NCBI GenBank assembly: GCA_942159475.1
Contig: OW804096.1
Location: forward strand, 106,304,194 to 106,368,193
Reading direction: 5' to 3'
Origin: Sthenelais limicola
Lineage: Eukaryota; Annelida; Polychaeta; Phyllodocida; Sigalionidae
DNA length: 64,000 bases
Positions 52,861-63,945 of this stretch are shown here, one piece after another. The notes beneath the pieces were generated by a model. That model made no database searches. It saw only the letters and a list, made by a program, of their open reading frames with translations, and was not told the DNA's origin. Numbering within the stretch: position 1 is the stretch's first letter; every line of letters begins with the position of its first letter. Made by a program: the position numbers and the translations under genes.

Positions 52861-55116
52861 CTAGTGTTCTCTGTAGAGCTTCTTTTTGACAAGCCTATAT
52901 CCAGGGCTAATGAATACTTGCTCATTCCATGAATCACTCAGGCACCGGGAAACTGCAGGTTTGAGTAGTGCTTTCCAGCTGAACCACTGCTTTTTGTCTT
53001 CAATCAAAGTGAGAGTCAATTCAAAAGTAGACAATGTTTCTGAATCGAAGATGATTTGGCTGACGGAATGGGAAGATTGCCGTTTCTCCAGGTTGAGGAA
53101 GAGAACGCAACCACGAAGGCCGCATGGTTCACATTGGGACATGCGGACGACATCTCGAGAGATTTTGTTGACTAAATCAGAAGGAAGGTAGAGATCACAG
53201 CGGAGAGGGGGCTGGTTCGTCGTTCTTATATTTCTGGTCAGATGGTTGGCCACTTCGGTGCACTTGCTCTCTTCTAATATTTCATCATCCTCAAATGTAC
53301 CGTATGAACTACTATTACTGACCCGTTCGTAAGAAGATGAACCTGGAAATGATTAATTAAGAGATCAATTAATGGGAGTGCTTCTCAGAAATCCATTCAT
53401 ACAGTAAAGAGTTAGTAAGTTTCCTATATCACCCAATCAGGCCTACTGGTGCTTGTCTCAATGAACATGTATATAAAGGGGAATGATATCCTACCGGATA
53501 CATGTATTATTGCGGTTGGGATATGTCTACCCTGCCCGCTACCACAACTGAAACCTCACGATCGGAAGAAAAAGTATTCCATTACAGTATCCAAGAGGAA
53601 CATGGACAAATGGTTAGAGACAGTTAAGTTTACTATAAACAAAAACATCCAAATTTCTATCAAATATCTCTGTAGACCTCACAAGTAGGCCTAATAACGT
53701 ATATCATGTTGACGAGTGATGACATTGGATATAAACTGTTCGCTCTGATCGAGGTTGGTTAATGAAACCGATATCTAGCTCTAAATAATTTTTAAAAAAA
53801 CACACTCTACAATGAAACGCCAAACGAGCGGAGTACAAGACCAAAACAGAAAGAAGCACTGTTTCCAACAAAATTAAAATTTCATGATCCATTGCTGCCA
53901 TAATGTTGGCATCTACTTCTACTTGGCAGTGACTCAACTGATTCCGACAGCCAATTATATGAATTCATTATGACAATAGTTTGCTTACAAGCGTAACTGC
54001 ATGTCTTTGTGGTTGGTGAGTAAAAAATGAATCATAAATACTTGTTCCTCCACATGACATTACATGTATATATTTTAGGAAGCACTACTAAACTACACAT
54101 GCATGATCCAATAAAGTGATGACAATATTAATTATAATACTGCCAATATCCGAGAGTATTGAGACTTTCTCATATGTTATGTTTACTTACATTTGCAATA
54201 TCCTTGTTCTAATGTAAAAGTATGTTATAAGGCCTACAAATTAAGCCTTAAGGGATACCGTACAGTCTAGAGTTTGTCCCACGCTATGATGTAGGCCTAG
54301 GGTATAGCCTTTGGGTTCATGTGGGTTAGCTAGTAAAGGAATGACAGTACGTGTTGACCAGTGCAATATGATATCATCATCCAAAGGTATGAGAACCTTC
54401 GTTGTCTCAGGTGATCAATATACCCATGGGGTTACAACACTGAATATGGGTCGAGGATCCCGAGCAGGTGATTTCATTGTGCGAATAATCGTCGCCCTGC
54501 TGTTTTCTTTCGTGATTTCATTCAAGTCACAATGACATGAATGGTGGAATAGAAGAATCCTCCGTAATCTAGCAGCAGGCTATTCGATCCCCATTGTAAG
54601 TAGTTAAAATCAAATAATTATTTTTGGTTAAATTTGAGTTCATTGGTAGGCCTAGGCTATTTGAGGAAAAGGATTTATCAATTTAGGCCTACATTAGCTA
54701 AACATATTTATAAACAGCTTGATCCAAGAGACAACACCGACAACACTAAGTCAATGACATGGCCATGGAATAGGTAATACATGAATAATTCATTATTTTC
54801 AACAAAAGCTTATTTCCAACGAATCTAACAGGAATATACACTGTAGGTCATGACAACATTTACAAAGGCCCTTACCAATGCTGCTTTGGGTATGACTATG
54901 TTCTGAAGCAACTGTTAACGTTCGGCAAATCGATTCTTTGTTTCCATTGACCTCGGCAGAGAGAAAGTCAGTCTCTATGACAGATGTTACAGGATCTCGT
55001 CTTTGCGTTCGTCGGTGGAATATCTGCTGCATTTTGTCTTTTAATTTCTGGATCGTATGCCCTTCTTGTACGTCCGACTGTCTAGATGTCGACGGACTTG
55101 GTGTATAGGACGTCAT
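52861..55116 (-). CDS. DDIT4: DDIT4/REDD1-like stress-response inhibitor of mTORC1, two exons
   Basis: Coding exons are 54876-55116 (ATG at 55114-55116, donor G|GTAAGG) and 52861-53342 (acceptor TTTCCAG|GT). They total 723 nt, giving 240 aa plus TAG; human REDD1 is 232 aa. The first exon encodes a Ser/Thr-rich, poorly conserved start (MTSYTPSPSTSRQSD). The second carries the conserved fold: PSDLVNKISRDVVRM, the diagnostic CEPCGLRG (residues 151-158), STFELTLTLIEDKKQW, and the C-terminal ISPGYRLVKKKLYREH. In vertebrates and flies (Scylla/Charybde) these proteins are induced by hypoxia, DNA damage or glucocorticoid and act upstream of TSC1/2 to lower mTORC1 activity; the lysine patch near the end is needed for that. 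Intron 53343-54875 separates the variable and conserved parts. DDIT4 versus DDIT4L orthology cannot be settled here. Confidence 0.88.
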
Positions 55117-56540
55117 CCTGGTTATATGTGACAGATCCTTGCAAATCTAGGAGCAAGTCACGGTGGAAAATATTCCTCTGTGGACGCAAAGCAATCAAGA
55201 TGTAGTCGCCTCAGCGGCCAATGCCAAGTGTGGTCTATTTTCAATGATTATGCTAACAGCAGACTGTTGATAGGAGGATGATGTCAGCTCGGCTATCACT
55301 GATTTGAGTCTTCCAGACTCTACTCTATCGATACAAATTTCATTCTCAAGTGAAACGTTGATCCACACTGCTTGCAAAGAGAGAAGAAATGATTTTTTGA
55401 GGTGCCAGGGCGAATTCGGGGACCGGCGAGACGCAAGTCTGCTGCTACGATCAGCTGTAGTTCTGTCATCCAGCTGGCGACACCGACCCAGTTGCATATC
55501 ATTAGCATATTGATAACTTCCTTATATGGTAGTCGGTACTGGGACTGTCCCATTCATTTCACGGAAGAGGGGTGGTATGTCGGAAGTGATTCAGTCGTGG
55601 AGTATGGCCGATCCCACAATAAACCACAATGTGTGGTTCTCGAACCCGGCACTGACCTTTGCAGGCTGGATGAAGCCGGGATGAAGCTTGGTTAGCTTTG
55701 TTAATATTCAAAATCATCACACCACAATTGACCGGAAAAAACAGAGAGAGATAGAGAGGGAGGGAGTGGGGAGTGTGAGAGAGAGAAAGAGAGAGCTAGA
55801 GGGAGAGAGAGAGATTCTCACAGAACTTTATTTAATAGTGCAAAAGAGTCCTCTGCGGCCGGGTCTGCGGCCCCAAATCACAGGAGAATTGGCTTGGTTG
55901 ACTCATTAAAGTTATCATCAACCCCAAATAAGATGCCCTTAATATTTTTTCGGCATGTCGATGGGGTTTATTTACCCCATTCGACTGCAGACGGAATCAA
56001 GGATAACATCCCAAAACCTGTTTCTGGTGTGCCTTTAGCCGCAAAATTGCTTCCAGCTTCAATGCAATGCATATGACTACACGTTTTAGTCTCAGTGAAG
56101 CCAGGAACACATCAAACCCAAATGTTCCTCCCCAAAACTACTTGTTAGGGCCTATCCAATAGAAAAATAGGTCTATGCACTTCCAGCTAAAGGGGGCAAG
56201 CAAAACTCATTTTACCAAGAAGAACGAGTAACGTTACACGTAGGCCTATTCATAAGGTTCCCTACATTAATTCAGTCCCAGTAACTAGAAATTAGAAATA
56301 GAAATTAGTATTGTAACTGAACGCTTATTTGAATAGATAGTCGTGTTAAGCTGATAATTACAAATCCACTCCTTTTCCCCCCATCAAAATCGGTCAATTA
56401 TTTTCAAAATTGTGAAGGATTAATTAAATGCTAATGATGATTTTCTTAAGGATCAGGGTCATAGGATTAGGCATAAGATAATGGACCCGTAATTAGGTCG
56501 TTGTTTAGTGGAATTTGGACAAAAGATAACATTTCTTCCC
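55117..56540. other. Stretch upstream of DDIT4, no further gene recognised
   Basis: The DDIT4 5' UTR and promoter must lie here. A possible acceptor (TCCACAG) about 70 nt upstream of the ATG leaves room for a non-coding first exon. Frames at 55195-55553 show no known domain. A GAGA-rich tract lies at about 55742-55815. Confidence 0.35.
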
Positions 56541-57040
56541 TTATAATAAAGATTGATTATAAAAAATCACAACTCAGGGGTTTCGAATACAAGGAATCCA
56601 TTTAAGATACGGTATTTATTTTCATCTAATTTGCATATTTGATTGGCTAATTAGCATAAATTATCTACCATATTGGATTTTTTCTAAGATTAGAAAAGAA
56701 GCCTATATGTTTTTGTTACTGTAAGGGCACATAATAAAGATTGTTTATTAAAAATCAAAACACAGGGGTTTTCAAATACAAGGAATCCATTTATGATATC
56801 TATTTTTATCTAATTATATATTTGATGGGCTAATATGCATAAATTATCTGCCATATTGATTTTTTTTTTCTCTGACCTTGGTTGACATAAACATTTCCAT
56901 GCCATAAAAATCACAATCAACTTAATTCATGATGCATTCTAAGGGGTTTCCTTAACAAAGAACTCATATTTCACAATAACTATATAGCTTGCATAAATTA
57001 TGCACCATCTTGTTTTCCTCTGATTTCTGGAAGTGAGCAT
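56541..57040 (+). repeat. Diverged tandem repeat, three units of about 160-190 bp
   Basis: Each unit runs from ATAAAGATTG...AAAAATCA through GGGGTTT...CAAGGAATCCATTTA to GCATAAATTAT and CCAT(A/C)TTG. Units lie at about 56546-56730, 56731-56880 and, more diverged, 56885-57020. Confidence 0.6.
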
Positions 57041-58408
57041 TAATTGTCCAGAATATTGAATACCTTTCTTTTGAACCTTCATATCTATCATTATTAGATT
57101 ACATGTACGATTAGAGTATTAAACATACACAAATCTTTAATTCTGATAGCAGAAATGGAATCTATGTGCAATGTTCTCCCTGGTTATGAAATTAGATGAC
57201 AATCCCTCAAGAACTTATTGTGGTAATAGGTTACCGTTACAATGCACTGGGTATATTTTTGCAGTGAGTAACCAGTGGGCGACGCCCACCTCGCATGGCC
57301 AAGTTCCCAGTTTGCGAAAAGTTTTGACCAGTGGGAGCAAAGTTGCGTTATTAGAATCTCTTTTCGCGGGTCAAAGCCTTATCAGAACACAACATATTTG
57401 GTATCACTTTAATCAGAAAACCCTCCCTAATATGAATCTGTACTTTCCCAATTGAACATAATCTTTTCCATCAGGGTAAAGTTGACTTGAAAAATTAAAA
57501 CGTCCGTTCGGCCATTTAAAAATGGAGTTATCTCGTACAAACTGGTACCACATGAAAGAGGAGAACGCCTACTGATTGGTCTGAAAATATTAGGATGCTC
57601 CAACCATATTTATTGCCGTGCAAACATGGAAGAAGTAAACATCCTTTTCTAACAAAGAGCCCGAAATGTTGTGCAAAGCGTATGGGCGCCCACTCCCTCG
57701 CTTGGGGGTCAGCTTTCTCACACCTGTGGTAATGCTACAGTAACACACACTGGTTTCACAATTACCACTTGTACATTTTAACTGCAAGGCCCACACCTTC
57801 GTTCCCTATCCCTATCCCCTATTCCTATTGTTTACAGTGGGGGGAAGGCAGGCAATTGTTAAAAAAAATCTTTCCTTATCTGCTTTATATTATAAGATCC
57901 TATTTACTTTAAGAGTTCTATAAGAGCTTCAAGCCTATTAGTTATGGCCGGCCACCACTGCCTGGTGCAACACGCTCTCCTGGACTGATTGGAGACCGTG
58001 TCAGCTGAAAGCCGCTAGGCAAAACTGAAGCTAAGTGCCACGCCCCCTTTCCATAGGAACGGCTTCCTTACCAATGAGATTTGGCTATAAAACCCCTACA
58101 GCCTAAAAACACCAATTGAACTTGTTATATCCTGCAACACATAGCAATGGTATTTTAGCATCTAAAACAGATGGGTCTTGCATACCTCAGGTAACTCACT
58201 AAATAATGCCGGCAAAACCCTAAAGTAACATTATTCCAATGGATGTAAACATGAACAGACATTTCGTTTGGCCACTAGTTGAGTCCCGTGTGCATTTCAT
58301 CCAGTAGAATGAAGCCATGCTACGACAACCAGGCCCCTAGACGGGGACCATTTCAAAGTAACCAATTAGTTGGGAGTAGTGTCAATTTACATGCTACAAC
58401 TGATTAAT
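57041..58408. other. Non-coding stretch
   Basis: An open frame at 57171-57455 (plus) shows no recognisable domain. Nothing else stands out. Confidence 0.35.
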
Positions 58409-58410
58409 TA

Positions 58411-58742
58411 CCGTATTTCACCGATAGAACGCCGGGTCCCAAATAAACGCCTGCCCCGAAAAAACGCCGGGTTATTTAATGTCATGAAATAAATAAACGC
58501 CGGCCCCGAATGAACGCCGGGTCCCAATAATTAAATTCCATTTCCTCCTGTTTTTACCCTAATAAATGGAGATTAAGCTTAATAAGCTGCTAAAACGGGA
58601 CATTTCACTGATACAGCATGAGTATGCATTAACCTAAAACAATAAACGCCTGCCCCGTATAAACGCCTGCCTCAAAAAAGCGCCGGGGGTAAGAGTGGTC
58701 TGAAAAAAATAAACGCCCGGGCGTTTTATCGGTGAAATACGG
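58411..58742. mobile_element. 332-bp TA-flanked MITE with repeated AACGCCGGG motifs
   Basis: Inverted ends CCGTATTTCACCGATA(G/A)AAC sit inside TA on both sides (58409-58410 and 58743-58744), a TA target duplication. Inside, AAACGCC(G/T)GxCCC recurs about eight times, mainly at the two ends. The layout parallels the MITE at 12380-12853 (CCGTAT start, GCC-rich internal repeats) but the sequence differs. No coding capacity. Confidence 0.8.
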
Positions 58743-58763
58743 TATATAGATCTTTGGAATTAT

Positions 58764-60490
58764 ATATATATATTGAAACTTTATTTTTCCAAATTCTTTT
58801 TTACATATGGCCTACTCGGAAAAATGGGTCACATTTCTCTGCCTTGACAGTTCTTCCAACAGAACCCTCTAATTCACTACAACAAGAACATAAGTGTTTC
58901 TATAATACATACAAGAGAAATACATATAAAATAAATCTAAATTAACATATCATGTTACCACATCTATTGTGGGGGCTATGTAGCCTTGCAGTAGGTTTTA
59001 AACAATTTTAAAGAGGGGGTAAGTCTTACAAGCTTACAAAATGTTTTGTAGGCAATTTACATACCACCTCATGATTGGAATAAACAAATCATGATTATAC
59101 AATTAACAGATTAAAACAACAAACTCCTGCAGCTAGGAGTGGGAGGCGACCCAGGGAGTACCTTCCCCCCTGCCCTACTATTATTACTACTATTAAATGA
59201 GGGATCTTTTGATTTTCTCTGTTTTTGGATTTGGTACTAATAATGTTTTCCCTGAATCAAGGCTCCAAAGGTTAATTTTCCTGTCATCGATATTTTCCTC
59301 ATTTTGACTTAGTTTAAAAGCATATTCCAATAAATGTGTTTCTCTCTTTTTATGGAGTAATGGTAATTTTAGTGTTCGGTGTAAATTTTGAACATTAGTT
59401 TTTTATCCAATCCTTCAGATATCCTCAAAGCTGTGTTCTGTATGATCTGCAGCTTGTCTAGTAAGTTCTTTGGAGCAGCATTGTATATGGTGTCTCCGTA
59501 CTCTAGAATGGGACCTATGGTGACCATGTACAGCATTCTAATAGTTTCTGGTGAAGCTATCCTTTTTTATTTTGACAGGTAATAGATTTTGTTTTTGGCC
59601 CGACTTATTTTTTCCTGAAGGTGATCTTTGAAAGTTAGCTGATGATCAATATTTACACCTAAGTATGTGTAATTTTCTGTTTGTTCTATTTCATTCTTTC
59701 CTATAAAGATTTTTGCCCCTTCTCGACTTTTTTTGTTCCTGGCCATCATCAATGTCATAATCTTTCTTTTCCCCACATTTAAGGAGATTTTGTTTTGCTT
59801 GCACCATAAATCTATTCCTGCTAGGTCTATCCAAATTCTGAAGGTGCTCTTCAGCTAAATCCCTATTTGAATCTGATGTATGCAAAATGTTGAACTCTAC
59901 ACTTTTGCACCACTCTATGTATGTCAATTATGTACATTATAAAAAGCAGTGGTCCCAATGTGGTCCCCTGGGGCACCCCACAAGTAACCTTTCTCTCTCC
60001 TGATATACACCCATTTGCCATAACCCTCTGTTTTCTGTTGTCTAAGTAATCTACAAACTACTCGAGTGCTCTGTCATTGATGCCAAATTTGGCCATCTTC
60101 TGAAGCAGGATCTTATGATTCACTGTATCGAATGCTTTTTTAAAATGTAAGTATGCTAGGTGGGAGGTTTCTTTTCTATTCAAGCTGTTATAAACATCAG
60201 TCATTAATAGGTTGTGGGCGTCTGAAATCGATTTATTTGGTCTAAAACCAAACTGGTTTTTGTAAAGCAGACTTTCTTTTTCCAAGTAGTCTGAGACCTG
60301 TTTTTGTATAACTCTCTCTAAGATCTTTGCTGGGAATTTGAGAGCACTGATTGGTCTGTAGTTTGTAGTCTCCAATCTTAAACCTCCCTTGTGGAGAGGG
60401 GTTATTGTGGCCTCCTGCTGCCTCCTCCTGCTGGGGGACCTTGCACGTTTTTATTGAGACATTACAGAGGTGGGTCATGCGGTATGATAG
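58764..60490 (-). pseudogene. Decayed jockey/CR1-type LINE, interrupted by the retrovirus-like element
   Basis: The RT start is clear at 60375-60058: TTNYRPISALKFPAKILERV, KNQFGFRPNKSISDAHNLLM, then YLHFKKAFDTVNH. In the last, the usual Asp before the Lys-Ala-Phe-Asp block is His. A stop follows LE (near 60057). The next segment reads TCGVPQGTTLGPLLFIMYII, and the FADD region is destroyed. Later TYLGVNIDHQLTFKDHLQEK (59776-59567) is the usual post-RT motif. The 3' end lies near 58764 with AATAAAGTTTC followed by a TA repeat. The 5' part is cut at 60490 by an LTR. Several stops and frame changes make it inactive. Confidence 0.8.
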
Positions 60491-61071
60491 TGTAAAGAAT
60501 CACTAAGGGTTTTTAGCCCATAGGTTCAGTAAGATGAAGAAGTGAGACAAGAAGTCCGAGGTTGTAGTTCGTCTGGATTCGGCCTAGGCGGTGGTGACTC
60601 AGCGAGTAACAGAGTGCCTAGGTCCGAATGGTCACTTTATTTTATACTCCACAATCATGAATTATTCATACAATCAAACCCAGGAAATATTCCACTAGCT
60701 CTTCCCCTTCCCTCTAATTGGTTGAGGGAGAGAGAATCTTCCTTGCCCACACGCCGACCTCTGCTCCCCAGGCAGAGACCATATATGGAATGCACGCAGG
60801 TCGGATCCCTCTCCTCAGCCTTCCCCCTCCCACCCCTTACTCATGGATCCCATGGCTCGTGCCAGCCCCCCCCCTCCCTCTTGGCCCTTCCCCCCTCTTG
60901 ATACCCCAGAGCAGTGTATAAGTAATTAGGTCGGGCTGGGGGAGGTGGGGTGAGCCCTGAGTGGCTCATCCCCCCCTCCCTCCTGGCCAGGCCACGTGTG
61001 GCGTGCGTGCCCTGACCATGACCAGGGCTAAATAGGTCGGGTCTGGGATCCAAAGATGCCAATTCTTTACA
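60491..61071 (-). repeat. LTR (probable 3' LTR of the env-bearing element)
   Basis: 581 bp with 10-bp inverted termini: TGTAAAGAAT at one end and ATTCTTTACA at the other. On the minus strand a TATAAAATAAAG element (about 60633-60645) provides TATA and polyadenylation signals at the expected distance before the end. Same strand as the env ORF. The partner LTR lies outside the window, so identity and target duplication cannot be checked. Confidence 0.65.
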
Positions 61072-62031
61072 TTCGTCCCATATTTTATTTTTGTTGAAAG
61101 CTTTCTTTCGAACAAAATATTTAGCCACTGATCAACCCAGTCCAACCAGACAAGAGAAATAGAAATAAGGTTACATAATTTACACACACAAAATCATAGA
61201 AAAAGGGTAAAGTAAAAGTATTATAAATTATTATATCTGTAGACCTAACGGGTCAAGATAGAAAGTTTCCAAAGGGAGTGGCTCTATTAAAAGGAGTGTT
61301 CATTTATATCAGAGGCCATCACCCTGCACTAAAAAGTCTTTTAGTCGAATATTATGTAAGAGAAGTCTCTGTGTTTTTAAGTGTGCTCCTGAACACTGTT
61401 AAATGTCTTCCTTTGTACTGAGCTAGTACTCACAAAGTTCTCCAATACGGTCGTCACCGCCGTCTCCTCTGCCCGGCCGGTCAGCCGAGGCCCCCGCTGG
61501 ACCTCGTCGCTGACCGACAGGACGCCCGTCTCTTTCTCTCTCCTCCTTTGGCCATGGAGAGTGAGAGCGGTTGGGTAGTCAACACTACAATATTTCCATT
61601 TTTAACCTCAAATACTACAGAACACATGTCGACTTTACTGTAGCATCACGTATAAACTCTTATTATTTGGAAAAATACCTCTTCAAAGCAGAATGGTCGG
61701 AGACAAGGTGAGGGCTTCGATTCCATGGTGCTTCCTCTCAGGCTCCTCTGTCTCGACCGATTCTGTTTGTGTAAAAACAACTTCTCACAATGAGAGTTGA
61801 AATAAAAATACCTATTTGGGCTGGATCCTTGTTCACGGATTCCACCATTTCCTCCCGAGAGAGAAAATGGATTTCACCCAGGTATACTACTCTGTGTTCT
61901 GTGATCTCCCTCGCACCCGAGAAGAGGACAGAACAAAAATTAATAGTAAATATTAAAACAAGAGTAAGTTACAGACAAGTTCAAAAAGTGTTTGTTACCC
62001 CAGAGAAACCCAATAAACATTGGTAGACTAA
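61072..62031 (-). other. Non-coding region between env and LTR
   Basis: About 960 bp without a recognised gene. The GC-rich part at about 61440-61560 differs from the rest. A purine-rich CTCGGGAGGAAATGG (minus, about 61845-61860) could be an alternative polypurine tract, in which case the LTR boundary would differ. Confidence 0.35.
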
Positions 62032-63945
62032 TTATTTCATCCTGGTCAGTCCGAAATTGGCAGCGTAATATGGTGAGGCGGGGGAGGGGGCAGGGATATG
62101 CTCGAGGGAACGAGAGCCAGTCCTAGCGCCTGGAGTGGCCTCTCCCTCCTCTCGATCTAGGTCTTGGAGGGCTAGGGCTACAGGGTGGTGGGTTGGGGGT
62201 CCTATTGGGATATTCTCTCGGGGCTTAAGGTTTCTCAGGCAACACAAAAGGTTGACTTTGCCTCTTGGGGCGAGCCCCTTTCGGCGGAGGTAGATTATTC
62301 CCAGGGTCATGACTCCTAGGAGAGTGGGGATGAGAGTGGCTATACCCCAGATAGAACTTTCGGACCAAGGGGTGGAGGAAATCAGGGGGGAAATGGGTTT
62401 AGGAAAATCTGTGAGGGCTAGTAAGGGTATTTCAGCTCTTGGCAGGAAAGTCAATTGCTGATCTAAATGGGGGTAAAGGGATAATTTGCCATAAGTCAGA
62501 TTAAACCCGGGGAGGGGCATAATCTTGGGGATGGGGAGGGTTATATGGGACTCATGGCGTTGGATGCTACTCACACGCCAATCCTTTCCGACCAGGAGAC
62601 AACCGCCTTCTAAAATCACCCTGGCATGCCGATGATACGTTTGTATCACTGGTTTTTGCCCAGGGCACCTCAAGATTGTTTCCAGAGGTTCATAAATAGC
62701 CAGAATTACAGAAGAAATGGACTCTCCCTCTCTAAACACTTGGTTTGTTAAGTTATTTCTTTTTACAATCTGCGCCTTACAAAGGTCTGGCTTTTTACCT
62801 AAAATAATATTTGTTTCGCAGGTCGGGGTTAGATGCTCTATTGCAGCTGAGCAAATCTGGGGTTCAAACCCGATACAATGCTGAGGAAGAAATGACGCGC
62901 TGGATATGCTATCTAGGGCCACCTCCTCTTCTCCTACCAACTTTCTCAGGTGGTCAGCACCATATGGGACCGGAAAATACTTTAATCTATAGTGTAAAAA
63001 TTGAGTGCCTGAAACTGCCGGAATTACTGTCTGGTATATTAGCTCCTGTTCGCCGTCTAATAATAGTCGAACGTTCAGGTGTCTATAATACCAGCGGTTA
63101 TCTTGTGGGGTGTAATGTTTCCCTTCTTGTAATTTAGACAATATTTCTGCTAAGTAGGCCAGTGGTAAAATCTGGTCTGTTAAGAATCCCCTTTCCAGCT
63201 GAATGCGCTGGCGATAAAATAATTCGTTTTGACGGTGGTAATTTTCCACCGCCCTACTCACTCGCTGCAATAGAATATCCACTTCCCTTTTCATATGAAT
63301 TCTATGAATATCTTTACTGAAACCATTTAACTGTGTTAGAATGTCTGTCACTTGGCGGGAGATGTTACTTGCTGCAGCTTGGAGCTGCGCGATGTCCAAG
63401 CGGTTCTCTGTCATGTAGAGCCTTGTCTGATTCAACACCGACACCATTTCTTCCTGACAATGAGCCAATGCGCTCTCGCTAGCCTGAGCTTCTTGTACTG
63501 CAGACCTTAATTCGTTCACCTGTCCTACAGTAGCGGTGCCAAACAAGGCACGGCTTAGCGAGCCCACAAAATTGAATAGGCCTCTCTTCCTTCGGGTGTC
63601 TTGTTGGACTGGTGTTGGAATCTCTGCCTGGAGGAAACCCATGTGCTCCTCCCAGGCACTGACATCTCCGTCTCCCACAACCTCCGCCTGTCTGAGTTCT
63701 CCAATTCGCCTCCTTAGGACGGAGACCCAAGCACTGACAGGAGGGGGCGTGGGGGGGTGTAGAACGATCACTGTTGTCCAAGTCGCGGTCAGGGCTCTGA
63801 CCTCCCCCTCCTCATACACCAACGCCCCTTCCTCCTCAAACAAATCGCCATTAGCCATCATAGCCAGGGCGATTATGAGGAGGGACTGGAGGGCGTAGGT
63901 TGAGAGAAGTCCGTCACTGGTGGTGCCCCTGGGTCGAACTCCCAT
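62032..63945 (-). CDS. env: Envelope glycoprotein of the errantivirus / baculovirus F type
   Basis: Intact 637-codon frame from a true ATG (63943-63945). It would be a class I-like fusion glycoprotein in the membrane of a retrovirus-like particle. Visible in order: a hydrophobic signal-like segment (about residues 16-32), a short N-terminal subunit, a furin-type site RRKR (about 119-122) followed by a hydrophobic GLFNFVG fusion-peptide-like start, a long heptad-rich helical region (about 140-270), a Cys-containing ectodomain, a transmembrane segment near 545-567 (IWGIATLIPTLLGVMTLGII) and a roughly 70-residue cytoplasmic tail. The furin site and following motif are typical of insect errantivirus env and baculovirus F proteins. 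No stop or frameshift is present. Function is inferred from family resemblance. Confidence 0.8.
   Translation of the reverse strand: MGVRPRGTTSDGLLSTYALQSLLIIALAMMANGDLFEEEGALVYEEGEVRALTATWTTVIVLHPPTPPPVSAWVSVLRRRIGELRQAEVVGDGDVSAWEEHMGFLQAEIPTPVQQDTRRKRGLFNFVGSLSRALFGTATVGQVNELRSAVQEAQASESALAHCQEEMVSVLNQTRLYMTENRLDIAQLQAAASNISRQVTDILTQLNGFSKDIHRIHMKREVDILLQRVSRAVENYHRQNELFYRQRIQLERGFLTDQILPLAYLAEILSKLQEGKHYTPQDNRWYYRHLNVRLLLDGEQELIYQTVIPAVSGTQFLHYRLKYFPVPYGADHLRKLVGEEEVALDSISSASFLPQHCIGFEPQICSAAIEHLTPTCETNIILGKKPDLCKAQIVKRNNLTNQVFREGESISSVILAIYEPLETILRCPGQKPVIQTYHRHARVILEGGCLLVGKDWRVSSIQRHESHITLPIPKIMPLPGFNLTYGKLSLYPHLDQQLTFLPRAEIPLLALTDFPKPISPLISSTPWSESSIWGIATLIPTLLGVMTLGIIYLRRKGLAPRGKVNLLCCLRNLKPRENIPIGPPTHHPVALALQDLDREEGEATPGARTGSRSLEHIPAPSPASPYYAANFGLTRMK

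Noticed and set aside
55195..55553. Additional exon or gene upstream of DDIT4
   Set aside because: The frames show no domain and no supporting splice pattern; DDIT4 is complete without them.
60542..61128. Proline-rich frames over 60.5-61.1 kb
   Set aside because: They fall within the LTR, in C-rich sequence, and on opposite strands; no coding signature.
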